DNA from: Saccharomycopsis phalli
Lineage: Eukaryota; Ascomycota; Saccharomycetes; Ascoideales; Saccharomycopsidaceae
Assembly (NCBI GenBank): GCA_020342235.1
Contig: CP073218.1
Location: 682,001-746,000 of the forward strand
Direction: 5' to 3'
DNA: 64,000 bases
This document shows, in pieces, positions 20,395 to 30,199 of the stretch. The stretch's first letter is position 1. Each line of letters starts with the position of its first letter. The position numbers and the translations under genes were made by a program. The notes beneath the pieces were generated by a model. It made no database searches and was not told the origin of the DNA. It saw only the letters and a list, made by a program, of their open reading frames with translations.

Positions 20395-20565
20395 TTCTTG
20401 TATTTGCTCTTTTCTTGCACTTTCTCTTCGACTTCTCTTCTCTTTCTTCTTCTCTTTCTTCTTCTCTTCTCTTTCTTCTTCTCTTCTCTTTCTTCTTCTC
20501 TTCTCTTTCTTCTATTTCCTCTCTTCTCTTCTCTTTCTTCTCTTTTATATTTGCCGTTTCTCTTC
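20395..20565. repeat. Polypyrimidine tract (ttcttctctt)n
   Basis: About 170 bp of almost pure C/T is made of imperfect ttcttctctttc units. On the FPK1-sense strand it is a GA-rich tract 400-560 bp upstream of that gene. Long frames across it are compositional artefacts. Confidence 0.9.
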
Positions 20566-20749
20566 GCTCCTTCAGTCTTCCTTTGGGAACTTTCGCCAAT
20601 CACTCTCAATAAAAGTAGATATATGCCCGCACCGAACCGTCGTGCTTCACTCGACCTGTCCTTGCTCTTGCAATCCTCAACGTTCCGCTCATCAGAGCTG
20701 CCATTTGCCATGTACTTGTCAGCCTAGACATCCCAATACATTCTATAAT

Positions 20750-21210
20750 CATATCATAGAATACATTCCATAATAAATCCTATTATACATTCCATAATAA
20801 ATCCTATTATACATTCCATAATAAATCCTATTATACATCCCACATCCCACATCCCAATACATCCCACATCCAATACATCCCATACTTACTACTATACAGT
20901 ACGTGCATTCGATTACACTAGCAATAAATCACCATCCAATTACCAATACAGATCTACTCATACAAATCATCTAGCAATAATCACACTACCAATACAAATC
21001 TACTACCAATACACCCACAAGCCACATACACTCGCCGCGTAAACCGTACTCACATCTCAATAGCAATCAACTTCACTCGTACCAACTTCACTCGTGCCAT
21101 TTCACTCGTGCCATTTCACTCATGCCATTTCACTCGTGCCATTTCACTCATGCCATTTCACTCGTGCCATTTCACTCATGCCATTTCACTCGTGCCATTT
21201 CACACCCGTT
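20750..21210. repeat. Three successive tandem-repeat families downstream of RER2/SRT1
   Basis: Three 24-bp units (cattccataataaatcctat plus tata) at about 20765-20835 are followed by 'acatcccacatcccaata' relics to 20890. About nine 14-bp units (ccatttcactcgtg or ccatttcactcatg) lie at about 21070-21205. The spacer to the RER2 stop continues to 21335 without further structure. Confidence 0.88.
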
Positions 21211-21335
21211 TCGTCACAGACACCAACGGCGGATGCTCAGGCAATGACTCAAGCGTCACCCGTTTACTTGCAGCAAGCTCCTCCGCAAACTCAGGGTTCC
21301 TGTCGTTAGTATCCACACATTGTCCCTGCCGCTAC

Positions 21336-22289
21336 TCACTTTTGCTTTAGTATCCGTTGATACGACCAGTCAAGGAGAATCCGGTACAACTGTAAATTGC
21401 CAAAGTCGGGCCACAACTCATCAACAAAGTATATCCGACAGTTTTCATTGCACTGCCACATGAGGAAATCGCTCAACCGCGAATGCCCACTGGTTCGCAC
21501 CAACAAATCAAGATGATGTGACTCGGGCCCAAAGTAAAAATTGTCGCTCACAGTACGGCTGTCAATCCCCTCATATCCCTCCCCCAATGACCTCCGGCAT
21601 ATACTCTCAATCGAATGGCGAATGTCGTCTCTCGAAGTAAATGGCGCACATATGTTGAGCGTCGCACTACCGTTAGTCCCACAGTACACATCCAATACTC
21701 ACGTTTTCCCATTTATCGTGCTCTCCTCCACTTTTTCAATATCCTTGAGAATATCCGGCGGCACCATCGACCTGTTCCCAATTAAGCGGATCCGCACGTC
21801 CGCAAACGCCAACGCTTCACTACAGTTAGCCCTTCCCGACTCTCACACTACTCACTCAGTGACTTCGCTGCTCATGGCCTGCAATTTATGATTAACCAAG
21901 TCAAACAACAAGTCAATCTCGCTCTGGCTCCGGTTGAAATTCTCAATGGAAAAGGCATACACCGAAACTTCCTTGATGCCCAATGAAATACATGTCTTCA
22001 AGATCACTGTCAAAGTCCGCGCACCGGCAGAATGCCCATTTTCCAATTTCAAATTATTCGCCTTGGCATATCTTCTGTTGCCGTCCATAATGAACGCCAC
22101 ATGGCTAGGAACCGGCCCCATCTTTAGCGCCGAGATTACAAGGTTGTTCAACTGCAAAAGACAGCGGCCCACAAGCGGAAAACTTAATAGAGTGTGGGTC
22201 AAGTTTTCAATCATTACTTTTGGAATTATTAAAAATGTGGATTTGCAAAACTTATATAGCTGTTCATGTACTGCTGGGGCGTCATGCAT
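21336..22289 (-). CDS. RER2: cis-Prenyltransferase (dehydrodolichyl diphosphate synthase), two introns
   Basis: Exons are 21856-22289, 21703-21819 and 21336-21666, giving 293 residues. Both introns are exactly 36 bp, start gtgagt and end ctaac(t/g)gtag. Spliced, the protein has the cis-prenyltransferase signatures: HVAFIMDGNRRYAK with the catalytic Asp, the FSIENFNRS motif, ATLNICAPFTSRDDI, and LLVRTSGHSRLSDFLMWQ near the C-terminus. It makes the polyprenyl chain of dolichol for protein glycosylation at the ER or lipid droplets. The paralogues RER2 and SRT1 cannot be told apart by eye, so the symbol is provisional. A later in-frame Met (MIENLTHTLL) is an alternative start. NOP8 ends 48 bp upstream on the same strand. 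Confidence 0.92.
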
Positions 22290-22336
22290 GCCTACAACAA
22301 GGCAGACTTGGATGCTCCATTTGTCAAACTTTATTT

Positions 22337-23698
22337 CTAGTGGCCCTTTTGTCTCATGAAATCTCTCTTGCGCTTTCTAAACTGCTTCATTAAATCAACT
22401 CTCTTGTCGTCAAACTCCTTGCTCCATTCCATGATTGCTTCGTGGTTCTTGTTGAACGGCAAGAGCCGACTCAATTGCGTCTGGGCAATCAAAAATGGAG
22501 ACTCATAATGTGGGAAAAACAAGGAGCGTTCATAACCAGTGGGTTCAGGTTCCTCTTCAGGCTCAGTTTCAACGACAATAGGTTGTTCTGCTGGTGGTTG
22601 TTCAATATCTTCTATATCGGAATCCTCCAAATTGAAGGTAAATCCAATTTTACCGTTTTCACTATTAACTCGATCGTCTTGCAAAGTCGGGTTGAGAATC
22701 TCTTTTAAATCCACAGTCCCGGTTTTTTCCTCTTCTTCTTCTTCTTCTTCTTCTTCTTCTTCTTCTTCTTCTTCTTCTTCTTCCTCCTCCTCTTCCTCCT
22801 CCTCTTCCTCCTCCTCTTGATCAAATACATAGTTGTGGTCTGCCTCATAGTCATAGTGTCCCTTTTGCGAATCCAACTTCTCACGTCTATCCTGCTCATA
22901 CTCAAAGTCAATCGGCTTATCAAAATCATAATTATTAAGGAAATCATCCAACACAGACTTGGTCCGCTTCTTTTCTTTTTTAGCCATTGCCTCGACATCA
23001 ATTCTGCTTTCGACACTCTTCAACACCTCAACTTGATGATTATTTCCATCTTTCCATACCCCGTTTGCATACTGAAAAACTAAATCGTTTCGGTGCTTGG
23101 TCTTATCATAGCCCCACAACTTCTGGCGGTACCCTGCCTTTACTATTCGCAGCTTGTTCTGGTACTCTTTTGTCGTGCTATTGTATACGGGAAACTTTAC
23201 ACGATAGCTGATATCATCCAATTGCAACTTCTTGCGCTTCTCCTTAACCCGGTTACTTCTTCTCAAACACCCATCTGCCACATCAAAATAATCATTTAGT
23301 CTTTGGGTCTTGTTCATTTCGAGCCCCGACGTTTTTCTATAGTACACCATCTTCTGTCTGGCCAATTGGTCTGCGATATGCGATTCCTTGGTTCTTTGTT
23401 TCTCTGCATCTGCCTGCCTCTGTGCAAAGGAAGGCTTTGCCCTTTCAACAAGCAAAGAGCTATTCAAAAACTTGACCTTGTTTAGACTGAGAAACAACTT
23501 CTTGAGATTGTCTTCTGAAACCTCCATGTTGACATATCCAAAGAACCGTTCATTTGCATACGTTTCCTTGGAGCCTAGCTCGATATCAGAGGTCAATTTG
23601 CCGAAGTTCTCAAATCGCCGCGTCAAGGACGAAATGTTGTCATGAAGAGACTTGGAAATGTTCCCTATATATAACCGCACATGCTGTGGTTCGCTCAT
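22337..23698 (-). CDS. NOP8: Nop8-like 60S ribosome biogenesis factor
   Basis: The 453-residue protein resembles Nop8/NOL8, a nucleolar RRM protein needed for early 60S assembly with Nip7 and Rrp43. An RRM opens the protein (VRLYIGNISKSL, then FFGYVNMEVSE at about residues 7-60). The middle is basic. A glutamate homopolymer of about 30 residues lies near residue 295-325. The C-terminus (MEWSKEFDDKRVDLMKQFRK) matches the characteristic Nop8 end. S. cerevisiae Nop8 has 484 residues. It is divergent from PSF3 over a 105-bp spacer. Confidence 0.87.
   Translation of the reverse strand: MSEPQHVRLYIGNISKSLHDNISSLTRRFENFGKLTSDIELGSKETYANERFFGYVNMEVSEDNLKKLFLSLNKVKFLNSSLLVERAKPSFAQRQADAEKQRTKESHIADQLARQKMVYYRKTSGLEMNKTQRLNDYFDVADGCLRRSNRVKEKRKKLQLDDISYRVKFPVYNSTTKEYQNKLRIVKAGYRQKLWGYDKTKHRNDLVFQYANGVWKDGNNHQVEVLKSVESRIDVEAMAKKEKKRTKSVLDDFLNNYDFDKPIDFEYEQDRREKLDSQKGHYDYEADHNYVFDQEEEEEEEEEEEEEEEEEEEEEEEEEEEEEEKTGTVDLKEILNPTLQDDRVNSENGKIGFTFNLEDSDIEDIEQPPAEQPIVVETEPEEEPEPTGYERSLFFPHYESPFLIAQTQLSRLLPFNKNHEAIMEWSKEFDDKRVDLMKQFRKRKRDFMRQKGH
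22729..22820 (-). repeat. (GAA/GAG)n coding trinucleotide repeat in NOP8
   Basis: An in-frame run of GAA/GAG codons encodes about 30 consecutive glutamates. It shows as ttcttc/tcctcc on the plus strand. Confidence 0.95.
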
Positions 23699-23741
23699 GT
23701 ATGCTCCAAGCCATGGGAAATTTTTTGCCCATCACATATCA

Positions 23742-23747
23742 CACGTG
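23742..23747. promoter_or_regulatory. CACGTG in the NOP8/PSF3 divergent promoter
   Basis: The site (tatcacacgtgact) lies 44 bp from the NOP8 start and 57 bp from the PSF3 start. It is a candidate Cbf1-type site. Confidence 0.45.
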
Positions 23748-23803
23748 ACTATGCCCGTGACTAAGATTTTAGGCAAGACTGACGCCAAATAATTTTGGGA
23801 GAC

Positions 23804-24427
23804 ATGACTACAGATTATTATGATATAGACGATATTCTCGCGGATAATGAAGTAAGCCGACAGACAGACTAAACTGGCATTCACTAACGTCTAGCGAATA
23901 ACATGTAAATTCAACATTGAGGTGAAAGGACTAGGGTACCTTGAAGAGGCTGGGACTGAGGATGTAAGTAATTGATGTTTTGCAGCAAGTGCTAATTTTA
24001 GGTTGGTGAGAATAGCAAGATGGATTTGCCCTTGTGGCTTGCTGGGATTCTTTCGGGGATTCCAATTACCACCGAAGACGGCGAGGAGATCCGGCTTCTT
24101 GATTTGATTAGACCCGAGGCTTTTAACAAGAAGGTAATAAATTCCATCAAGTCAAACAGTGTGAATGTGTCGCTCCGGCTGGTCTTAAACCACTATTATC
24201 GATTGAGCGAGAAATGGGGCTTTTGGTTTCAGGACGTGGAGTTTATTGAGGTGGTGCAGCAGATGCTCAAAGACCGCAGTGTGGTGATAAACGACTACTC
24301 ATTTAGCGGGCAGAACCAGAATGAGGAAATTGCCCGGTTTGCGTCTGGACTCGAGGAGATGGAAAGACAGTTGTTCCAAATGTGTGGAAACTCGCATGCG
24401 GACGTCAAACTGTGGATGGCTAATTAG
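23804..24427 (+). CDS. PSF3: GINS complex subunit Psf3, two introns
   Basis: Exons are 23804-23851, 23895-23963 and 24002-24427, giving 180 residues. The introns are 43 bp (gtaagc to ctaacgtctag) and 38 bp (gtaagt to ctaattttag). Exon 1 encodes the N-terminus MTTDYYDIDDILADNE, matching the YYDIDDVLAD start of Psf3. Exon 2 gives ITCKFNIEVKGLGYLE, and exon 3 has KMDLPLWLAGIL followed by the alpha-helical A domain. GINS is part of the CMG replicative helicase. Without splicing, the first two conserved blocks would be missed. Confidence 0.95.
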
Positions 24428-24458
24428 GCAGGTGCAGCAGGAGATAATGGATGGCAGC

Positions 24459-24582
24459 GAGACTATTTTCTTTTGGGCGTTTCCATGTGCAATTAGCAAG
24501 ACTATTTTTCTTTTGGGCATTGCCATGTGCAATCAGCAAGACTATTTTTTCTTTTGGGCATCACCATGTGCAATCAGCAATG
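24459..24582. repeat. 40-bp minisatellite, 3 units, downstream of PSF3
   Basis: Three units of 39-41 bp (agcaagactatttttctttt followed by gggcattgccatgtgcaatc) begin about 30 bp after the PSF3 stop codon. Confidence 0.9.
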
Positions 24583-24679
24583 TAAGGCTGTTTCTGGAAT
24601 TTTAATTTTCTGGGAATTTAGGTTTACAGGGTAGATAAAAGCCAATAAATAAGGAGCCACTGTCTCCTGTTGGCTTGCA

Positions 24680-25171
24680 ATGGTATCACAGGTGGTCTAC
24701 TGGTCAAATTACGTCTTTGAGCTTCCGTCCCGCAACAAGAAGTTCTCGCCCAAATGCCCTGAGCGACGAACAAGACGTCGGCACAAGAACTCGCACACGG
24801 GATGCGCAATGTGTAAACAACGGAAAGTCAGGTGTGACGAGACGTTGCCTGGGTGCAACAATTGCTCTCGAACAATGAACATGTGTCCTTACTTGGAGCT
24901 TTCTGAGGCCGACATTGAGGCATTGAAGACCAAGAAACGTCTCCGGCTGACTCCCGATCCGTTTGTGAACCTATACTACCAGGCCAATGGGGAGTTGCAT
25001 ACGAATCGTCTGGACGAGGTTTCTCCGCAGCAGTTGCAAAAATCGCATGCGGACCGGGGGTATTTGGAGTATCTGGACGGGCGGGATTTGCATGGAGAGT
25101 ATCTGGATAACTGGGGGGAGTTTTTGGAGATGGCGTATGGGAGTTTGAGGTATGATATTGGTGAGGAGTAG
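24680..25171 (+). CDS. Short Zn(II)2Cys6 DNA-binding protein
   Basis: The 163-residue protein carries a canonical fungal binuclear zinc cluster, C-x2-C-x6-C-x6-C-x2-C-x6-C, from CAMCKQRKVRC to the Cys of NMCPYLEL at about residues 42-69. The RRTRRRHKNSHTGC lead-in resembles that of the Upc2/Ecm22 sterol regulators. Unlike typical family members of 600 or more residues, it ends about 90 residues after the cluster, with an acidic tail and no middle-homology or ligand-binding domain. No second exon is obvious downstream, where a minisatellite begins at the stop. It could be a small repressor or competitor of a full-length regulator, or a truncated gene. Confidence 0.75.
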   Translation: MVSQVVYWSNYVFELPSRNKKFSPKCPERRTRRRHKNSHTGCAMCKQRKVRCDETLPGCNNCSRTMNMCPYLELSEADIEALKTKKRLRLTPDPFVNLYYQANGELHTNRLDEVSPQQLQKSHADRGYLEYLDGRDLHGEYLDNWGEFLEMAYGSLRYDIGEE

Positions 25172-25262
25172 TTGGATATGAGAGTGGATATGAGAGTGGA
25201 TATGAGAGTGGATATGGAGAGTGGATATGGAGAGTGGATATGAGAGTGGATGGAGAGTGGAT
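25170..25262. repeat. 11-12-bp minisatellite after the Zn2Cys6 gene
   Basis: About eight units of gagagtggatat(g) begin at the stop codon of the Zn2Cys6 gene. Confidence 0.9.
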
Positions 25263-25439
25263 GTGGTCTTTGGGACGGTGATACAAATGTGGTGTCGTGT
25301 TAATTAACATTCATATTTAAATTGGTAGTATGTTCTAGTGTTTATTAATGTAGAGTGGAATGCTGGGCAGGACAAACTGGTTCAAGTCTTGTGGAAGTTA
25401 AGAACTTGTGCATGTTCAAGTCTTGTGGGTTTAATCTTG

Positions 25440-25632
25440 TAGGTTAACTCTTGGTTTACTCTTGGTTAACTCTTGGTTCACTCTTGGTTAACTCTTGGTT
25501 CACTCTTGGTTAACTCTTGGTTAACTCTTGGTTCACTCTTGGTTCACTCTTGGTTAACTCTTGGTTCACTCTTGGTTCACTCTTGGTTCACTCTTGGTTC
25601 ACTCTTGGTTTACTCTTGGTTTACTCTTGGCT
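25440..25632. repeat. 12-bp minisatellite, about 15 units
   Basis: Units of actcttggttca and actcttggttaa in strict 12-bp register fill the convergent spacer up to about 20 bp from the SSU1-like stop codon. The open frames across it are repeat artefacts. Confidence 0.95.
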
Positions 25633-25654
25633 CAACCTTCATTACATCAGCAGG

Positions 25655-26752
25655 CTAACTAACCTGCTCACCCTGTTCATCTTCCGCCTTCTCCCACGGC
25701 CTATATGGAAACTCACACACAAACGACCCGAAAAGACTCGTAATGGTAAGCAACACGGCACTAGTAGAGTATATTGCACCAGTCACACCAAACGCACTCT
25801 GGCCATAAAACTGGTACAACAGAGTGTTGGCCATCGACATTGTCGCCAACGTAAATGTGCTGGACCACCAGAGCCGAGTATATCCTCTTAGACCCGTGAC
25901 GGAAATGTTGCTGATGGCGACAAACGTAAAGTAGAATCCGTTGGCGACAAAAAAGAGCCCGGACAAAAACCCAGCAAACCTCACTGCCTCGCCAAGAATG
26001 AACCGGATGTTTTCATCTAGCTCTGTACGCTCCATCAAGTGATGACGGACGTTATTCAAGATCGTAACCACACCATATCCACTCTGGCCGCAGAGTCCTA
26101 CAGGAAGAATTGCTGAGAAGCCCGAATTGGGCGTGGTCAAAAAACTGTGCACCGTGAGTCGCCAGTGATAGCAGGTCAAGTGCCAGAATATGAGAGACAC
26201 CCCGTTGCTCCAACAGAGCCACGAGATTACAAGGCTGGGCCACTGCATATCATGAGGCAACAGTGGATATATTGCACCGCCTGTTGAACCGACAACGACA
26301 AGAGAGACGATACCAAAGAGAAGGGTCAAGTCCAATTGGTCTGAGGACAAGCTTGATTTCCACTGGATGATGAAAAGCACGACCCACGCGGCAAAAAGCG
26401 ATATGGCAATGTTTAGTACCCAGAGCACGAAAATTGTAGTGGACCATGATGGACCAGTGAATGCATGGAGGCTGGAAATGATGGTGGATAACCCCATGGA
26501 GTAAAACCCAAAGTAGACGGACTTACCGGGGTCCACAAGTAGCAACTTTGCTCGCTGGAGGTCCTTGAAAATGTAGAGGAACATCACCACATTGAGCCAC
26601 GCGAAAAGGCATAGGCACACTCCTGCCATGGCATAGCTACATCGTTGAAGCCAGACAGCCGGATAGGGGAAGTTGTGTAGCACCACGGTCGAGATTCCTG
26701 TACCCATGACAGTGACAAACCATTGAGGATGGAAGGTGTCGACGAAGCCCAT
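25655..26752 (-). CDS. SSU1: SSU1-like sulfite efflux / TDT-family transporter
   Basis: The 365-residue protein has about ten hydrophobic segments and belongs to the tellurite-resistance/dicarboxylate transporter fold that includes Ssu1 and Mae1. The N-terminus (FHPQWFVTVMGTGISTVVL, then NFPYPAVWLQRCSYAM) matches Ssu1 closely. YFGFYSMGLSTIIS aligns with the GTYPMGLVTIIN segment, and the C-terminal TLATMSMANTLLYQFYGQSA with the GTMSLGNEELYVQY region. Ssu1 exports sulfite across the plasma membrane. The gene is shorter than S. cerevisiae SSU1 (458) because the cytoplasmic tail is short. Substrate is inferred from family resemblance only. Confidence 0.85.
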   Translation of the reverse strand: MGFVDTFHPQWFVTVMGTGISTVVLHNFPYPAVWLQRCSYAMAGVCLCLFAWLNVVMFLYIFKDLQRAKLLLVDPGKSVYFGFYSMGLSTIISSLHAFTGPSWSTTIFVLWVLNIAISLFAAWVVLFIIQWKSSLSSDQLDLTLLFGIVSLVVVGSTGGAIYPLLPHDMQWPSLVISWLCWSNGVSLIFWHLTCYHWRLTVHSFLTTPNSGFSAILPVGLCGQSGYGVVTILNNVRHHLMERTELDENIRFILGEAVRFAGFLSGLFFVANGFYFTFVAISNISVTGLRGYTRLWWSSTFTLATMSMANTLLYQFYGQSAFGVTGAIYSTSAVLLTITSLFGSFVCEFPYRPWEKAEDEQGEQVS

Positions 26753-27660
26753 TTTGCAGCTGGTCAGAAATAAATCGGCCTCTCGGTGTAGAGAATCTTG
26801 GGAAATTAGTCATTTTTGGGCACGGGATTTTCAAAGTCATTGACAGAGTAATGGGGTTTGCGGTTGGCTTCTGCGTGAACTCCGAGCTCATTGGAATTGC
26901 GGCACAAGGCTTTTATTCATAATGCTCATACATCATCTACGCATATTCAATTTTCAATTTATCGATTTTTTTTTCATCGTTGGATTTCTCGCTCGTATCA
27001 TCTTGGTGCTTTTTGTCCATGATCAACTGTAGCTGCCGCTTACATGTTGCCCCGCTTTCAAATCCCGGAGGAAGAATGTCACGTGACTCTGCGCAACTGA
27101 TTAATTGCCATACCGTCACTAGGCAGGCAGGCACGTCAAATCATGCAGCAATATAAAGGGAAGGAAGATAGATACAGAGATGAAGCATGAAATATGGAAT
27201 TGAGTGAGGCTAATCCAAGGAATGAACTGAGGAATGACTCGTGTGGAGTACCTGTGGAATAAGGTAGAATACGTGAATAATGTGGAATACGTGAATAACG
27301 TGAATAACGTGGAATACGTGAATAACCGTCAACCCGTTCAATAACGTAAAATACCCGTGAAATAACCGTCAACCCGTTCAATAACATAAAATACCCATCA
27401 ATAACCGTCAACCCGTTCAATAACATAAAATACCCATCAATAACCGTCAACCCGTTCAATAATATAAAATACCCATCAATAACCGTCCAATACCCTTAAT
27501 AACGCGGAATACCCGTTGAAACCCGTTGAAACCCGTTGAAACCCGTTAAACGACATTCAATTAGGCAACAATTAACCAGAAACAATAAGATCATTATAAC
27601 ACTAAGACATTGCAAGACTGCATACAACAGTACCAATTAATATATATTAAATTTTGGAGA
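26753..27660. repeat. Spacer with a long series of ccgttcaataacataaaatacc repeats
   Basis: The first 480 bases upstream of SSU1 show little. CACGTG occurs near 27078, the only candidate site. From about 27245 to 27560 the spacer is tandem repeats: 12-15-bp 'gtggaatacgtgaataac' units, then four or five units of about 37 bp (taaccgtcaacccgttcaat plus aacataaaatacccatcaa), then 'aacccgttga' units. Confidence 0.8.
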
Positions 27661-28428
27661 TTACAAAAGAGCAGCCAAAAACAAAGAAGAGACAGCAACA
27701 ACTGGCAAAGCAAGAAGGTTCTTGTTAGCACCAGACTTGGCACTAGAAGAGCTTGACGAAGAGCCAGAGCTGCTGGAGCTGCTGGAGCTGTTGGTCTTGG
27801 AACCAGTAGCAGCAGCGGCCTCAGAAGAAGCAGAGCTCTTTGCCGAGCCAGAGGCAGAGGAGGCAGCAGAAGAAGCAGCCGAGGATCCGTGGGAGGAAGC
27901 AGCCGAGGAAGCAGAAGAAGCAGCCGAAGAAGCAGCAGACGATCCCGAGGACTCAGCGGAAGAAGCAGCAGACGAAGCAGCAGAGCCAGAAGCAGATGAG
28001 TGGCTAGAGGCAGACGAAGCTTCGGAGCCAGAGGCAGAAGAAGAGCCAGAGGCAGAAGAAGAGCCAGAAGCAGAAGAAGCGTCAGAGCCAGAGGCAGTGG
28101 AAGAACCGCTCTCGGAGCCTCCAGCACCAGCAGCCTTCACAGCAGCAGCAGTCTCGGACGAAAGTCTCGAGAAACCTGGGAATCCAGTGATGAACGAAGA
28201 GTACTCAGCAGTTGGGAAGTTCTCGGTGAATTGGTCCAAGTTGGATGCAGCCTTAGCACTGCTGGCCAATTGAACCAAGCTGGCTGGGTAGGCAGCAGGG
28301 TTGGCAGCAATGTAAGAAAGATACTCACCACTGTTGGCACCAAGGTCACCAAGGATAGCAGACAAGACAGCGACCTCAATGGCCGAAACGGAAGCAATGG
28401 CAGTCAAAAAAGCAGCAGTGAATTGCAT
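27661..28428 (-). CDS. Ser/Ala-rich GPI-anchored cell-wall mannoprotein (TIR/DAN/SRP1 family)
   Basis: The 255-residue protein has a signal peptide (MQFTAAFLTAIASVSA), a PAU/TIR-type domain at about residues 17-95 (VLSAILGDLGANSGEYLSYI, then FPTAEYSSFITGFPGFSRL), a roughly 120-residue Ser/Ala/Gly-rich stretch that should be heavily O-mannosylated, and a hydrophobic C-terminus after SGANKN typical of GPI attachment. S. cerevisiae relatives (TIR1-4, TIP1, DAN1) are induced by cold shock or low oxygen. A TATATA box lies about 45 bp upstream (28471-28480). The long open frame on the opposite strand is a mirror of the Ser/Ala codons. Confidence 0.9.
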   Translation of the reverse strand: MQFTAAFLTAIASVSAIEVAVLSAILGDLGANSGEYLSYIAANPAAYPASLVQLASSAKAASNLDQFTENFPTAEYSSFITGFPGFSRLSSETAAAVKAAGAGGSESGSSTASGSDASSASGSSSASGSSSASGSEASSASSHSSASGSAASSAASSAESSGSSAASSAASSASSAASSHGSSAASSAASSASGSAKSSASSEAAAATGSKTNSSSSSSSSGSSSSSSSAKSGANKNLLALPVVAVSSLFLAALL

Positions 28429-29147
28429 CTGGAAAAAAAAGTATGGAGATCAAGAGCAGTGAATCGCACCCTTTATATATGGGATATTCCGTGTCTCTGT
28501 GTATGCCCAGGGGTTGTAGCAAGTCTCTGGTGCCCCGCATTTCAATGCATGAGGAAGTTTAGCCGGTGTACCGAAAAGTGCAATACCTCCCCCATTGTGG
28601 TGGTTTGCATGTTGACTGGTGAAAATGGCTCTTCCTTGCTACGTTGGCTTTTTATCCCTGCTCATTCCGCTTTTTCCTCATGTCCTGGGAGCCTTCCTCA
28701 GTCTTACTCACCTGGCTAGCAATTCATGCTTCCGACAGTCTCCTACATGCCACATTGCTGTCATACCACCGGGTAGCCCCTCAGGGCAACTCATGTCACC
28801 GCACATGGTCCAATAAGGGCATAGTTTCCATTCCAAGAATGGCAAATTTCATTGTTTGCAGGTACTCACTTTTCCATCCTTGCCGGTCACGTGAAATTTG
28901 TTTCTGCTTTGACGGTTTTGGCAATCCAAACTGCACGCGCCCTGTCATCAAACTAGACCCTTTATTCTTTGCCCACTGGCGTTTACCCCCAGGGCTTTAC
29001 CTCAATTTTCCGTACTCAGCCACTGTGCCGCTTCATTCTTCATGCCGTGAAATATCCGTACATTGCGCCTCTCTCGTATTGGGCATTTTTTTTTCTTACT
29101 CTGTTCTGGTGCAACATGTATGCATAAGAAAAAATTTTCTCTGAAGT
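28429..29147. other. Upstream region of the mannoprotein gene, up to tRNA-Asn
   Basis: The first 50 bases contain the TATA box of the mannoprotein gene. Several CCCCT/AGGGG stress-type pentamers occur (near 28507, 28590 and 28770), with a CACGTG at about 28888. A 166-codon frame on the plus strand has no recognisable content and is probably chance. Confidence 0.4.
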
Positions 29148-29221
29148 GACTTCGTGGCCAAGCTGGTTAAGGCGTGCGACTGTTAATCGCAAGATCGAGA
29201 GTTCGATCCTCTCCGAGGTCG
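29148..29221 (+). tRNA. tRNA-Asn(GUU)
   Basis: The 74-nt gene folds as a full cloverleaf: acceptor GACTTCG paired with CGAGGTC, D arm with aagctggttaa, anticodon loop CTGTTAA giving GUU, T loop TTCGATC. No intron and no encoded CCA; the discriminator base is G. It closely resembles yeast tRNA-Asn. A T-run Pol III terminator follows within 10 bp. Confidence 0.97.
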
Positions 29222-30199
29222 TTTATTTTTTGTTCTTTTTTGGCATAGCCTCAAGCGCAGTTTCTTTGGTAACAGTTTTATCTAGTCGGCTAGTTCTACT
29301 ATCCAAAATCTTGTAATGAATTTCGTATATTAATTAATCAAAGATCCTAAATACCTTGTAGCATTGCTGTATTGCATCATGTCATAAGCATGTTACTCCA
29401 TCACTACGGCATTTTCACCTGGTTCAAGACTATTTAAGATTTATCAAAACAATCCAAAGCCGTCCAAAATACGCAGTCTTCATACGATTTGAGAGCCTGG
29501 AATGTTTAGGGAGTTTCATGCCCTAAATCGGAAAGTATGTCTCAGATTGAATACCTGGTACATTTTGAATATTCAGTATTACTAAGGACTTCCGTATAGA
29601 TATTTAAGAGCTCAATATTTTATATTATAAACATTGTTTCATCTCTGTTATTAGTCATCAAGACGCTTGTACCATCTCAAACAATAAGAAGTATTCAGCA
29701 ATATCTATGAATTACTCAGTGAACAATAAATGTTTCACAGCCAATCACCGCAAATTAACCCTCATTTTGCCCTACAATTTTCTTTTTTTTTCCACTCATA
29801 TTCCCCACGGTCATTTCCCTTTCACAAATTTCCCTTTCGTAAATTTCCCTTTCACTACTCTACCGCTCGACATTCTGCATTTTCATTCACACCCGTCTAA
29901 TGCCTCACGCTAAATGTAGCCTGTGAGCAATACATTGTGGCTTATAGCCCCTCGATGACTTGTAATGTATTTCGGTTCTATAGGTTTCTGGAAATATGTA
30001 AGATAGAACTATATTACTCTTCGGAATTATGCGTTGTCGGACTTGTTCATTTATTACAATCTTACAACCTGGCACTATTCGTTATCGACATGCAATGTAG
30101 ATCATTATTAAGACGCTATATCGCTAATTACTTTTGCAAAAATTGCATTGATGACCTCTTTCTCGCTTAGATACTTACTTCAGCCCTCGGAGACTCGTC
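29222..30199. other. AT-rich spacer before the arrestin cluster
   Basis: No gene is supported. A few copies of 'tttccctttcacaaa' occur near 29805-29860. Short frames here lack coding character. Confidence 0.4.

Noticed and set aside
20357-20711. Lys/Glu/Arg-rich minus-strand frames
   Set aside because: They are translations of the GA/CT tract upstream of FPK1.
27722-28273. A 183-codon Glu/Ala-rich frame opposite the mannoprotein gene
   Set aside because: It mirrors the Ser/Ala codons of the real gene, whose signal peptide and GPI tail fix the coding strand.
28644-29144. A 166-codon plus-strand frame upstream of tRNA-Asn
   Set aside because: Irregular composition and no recognisable motif; it overlaps the mannoprotein promoter region.
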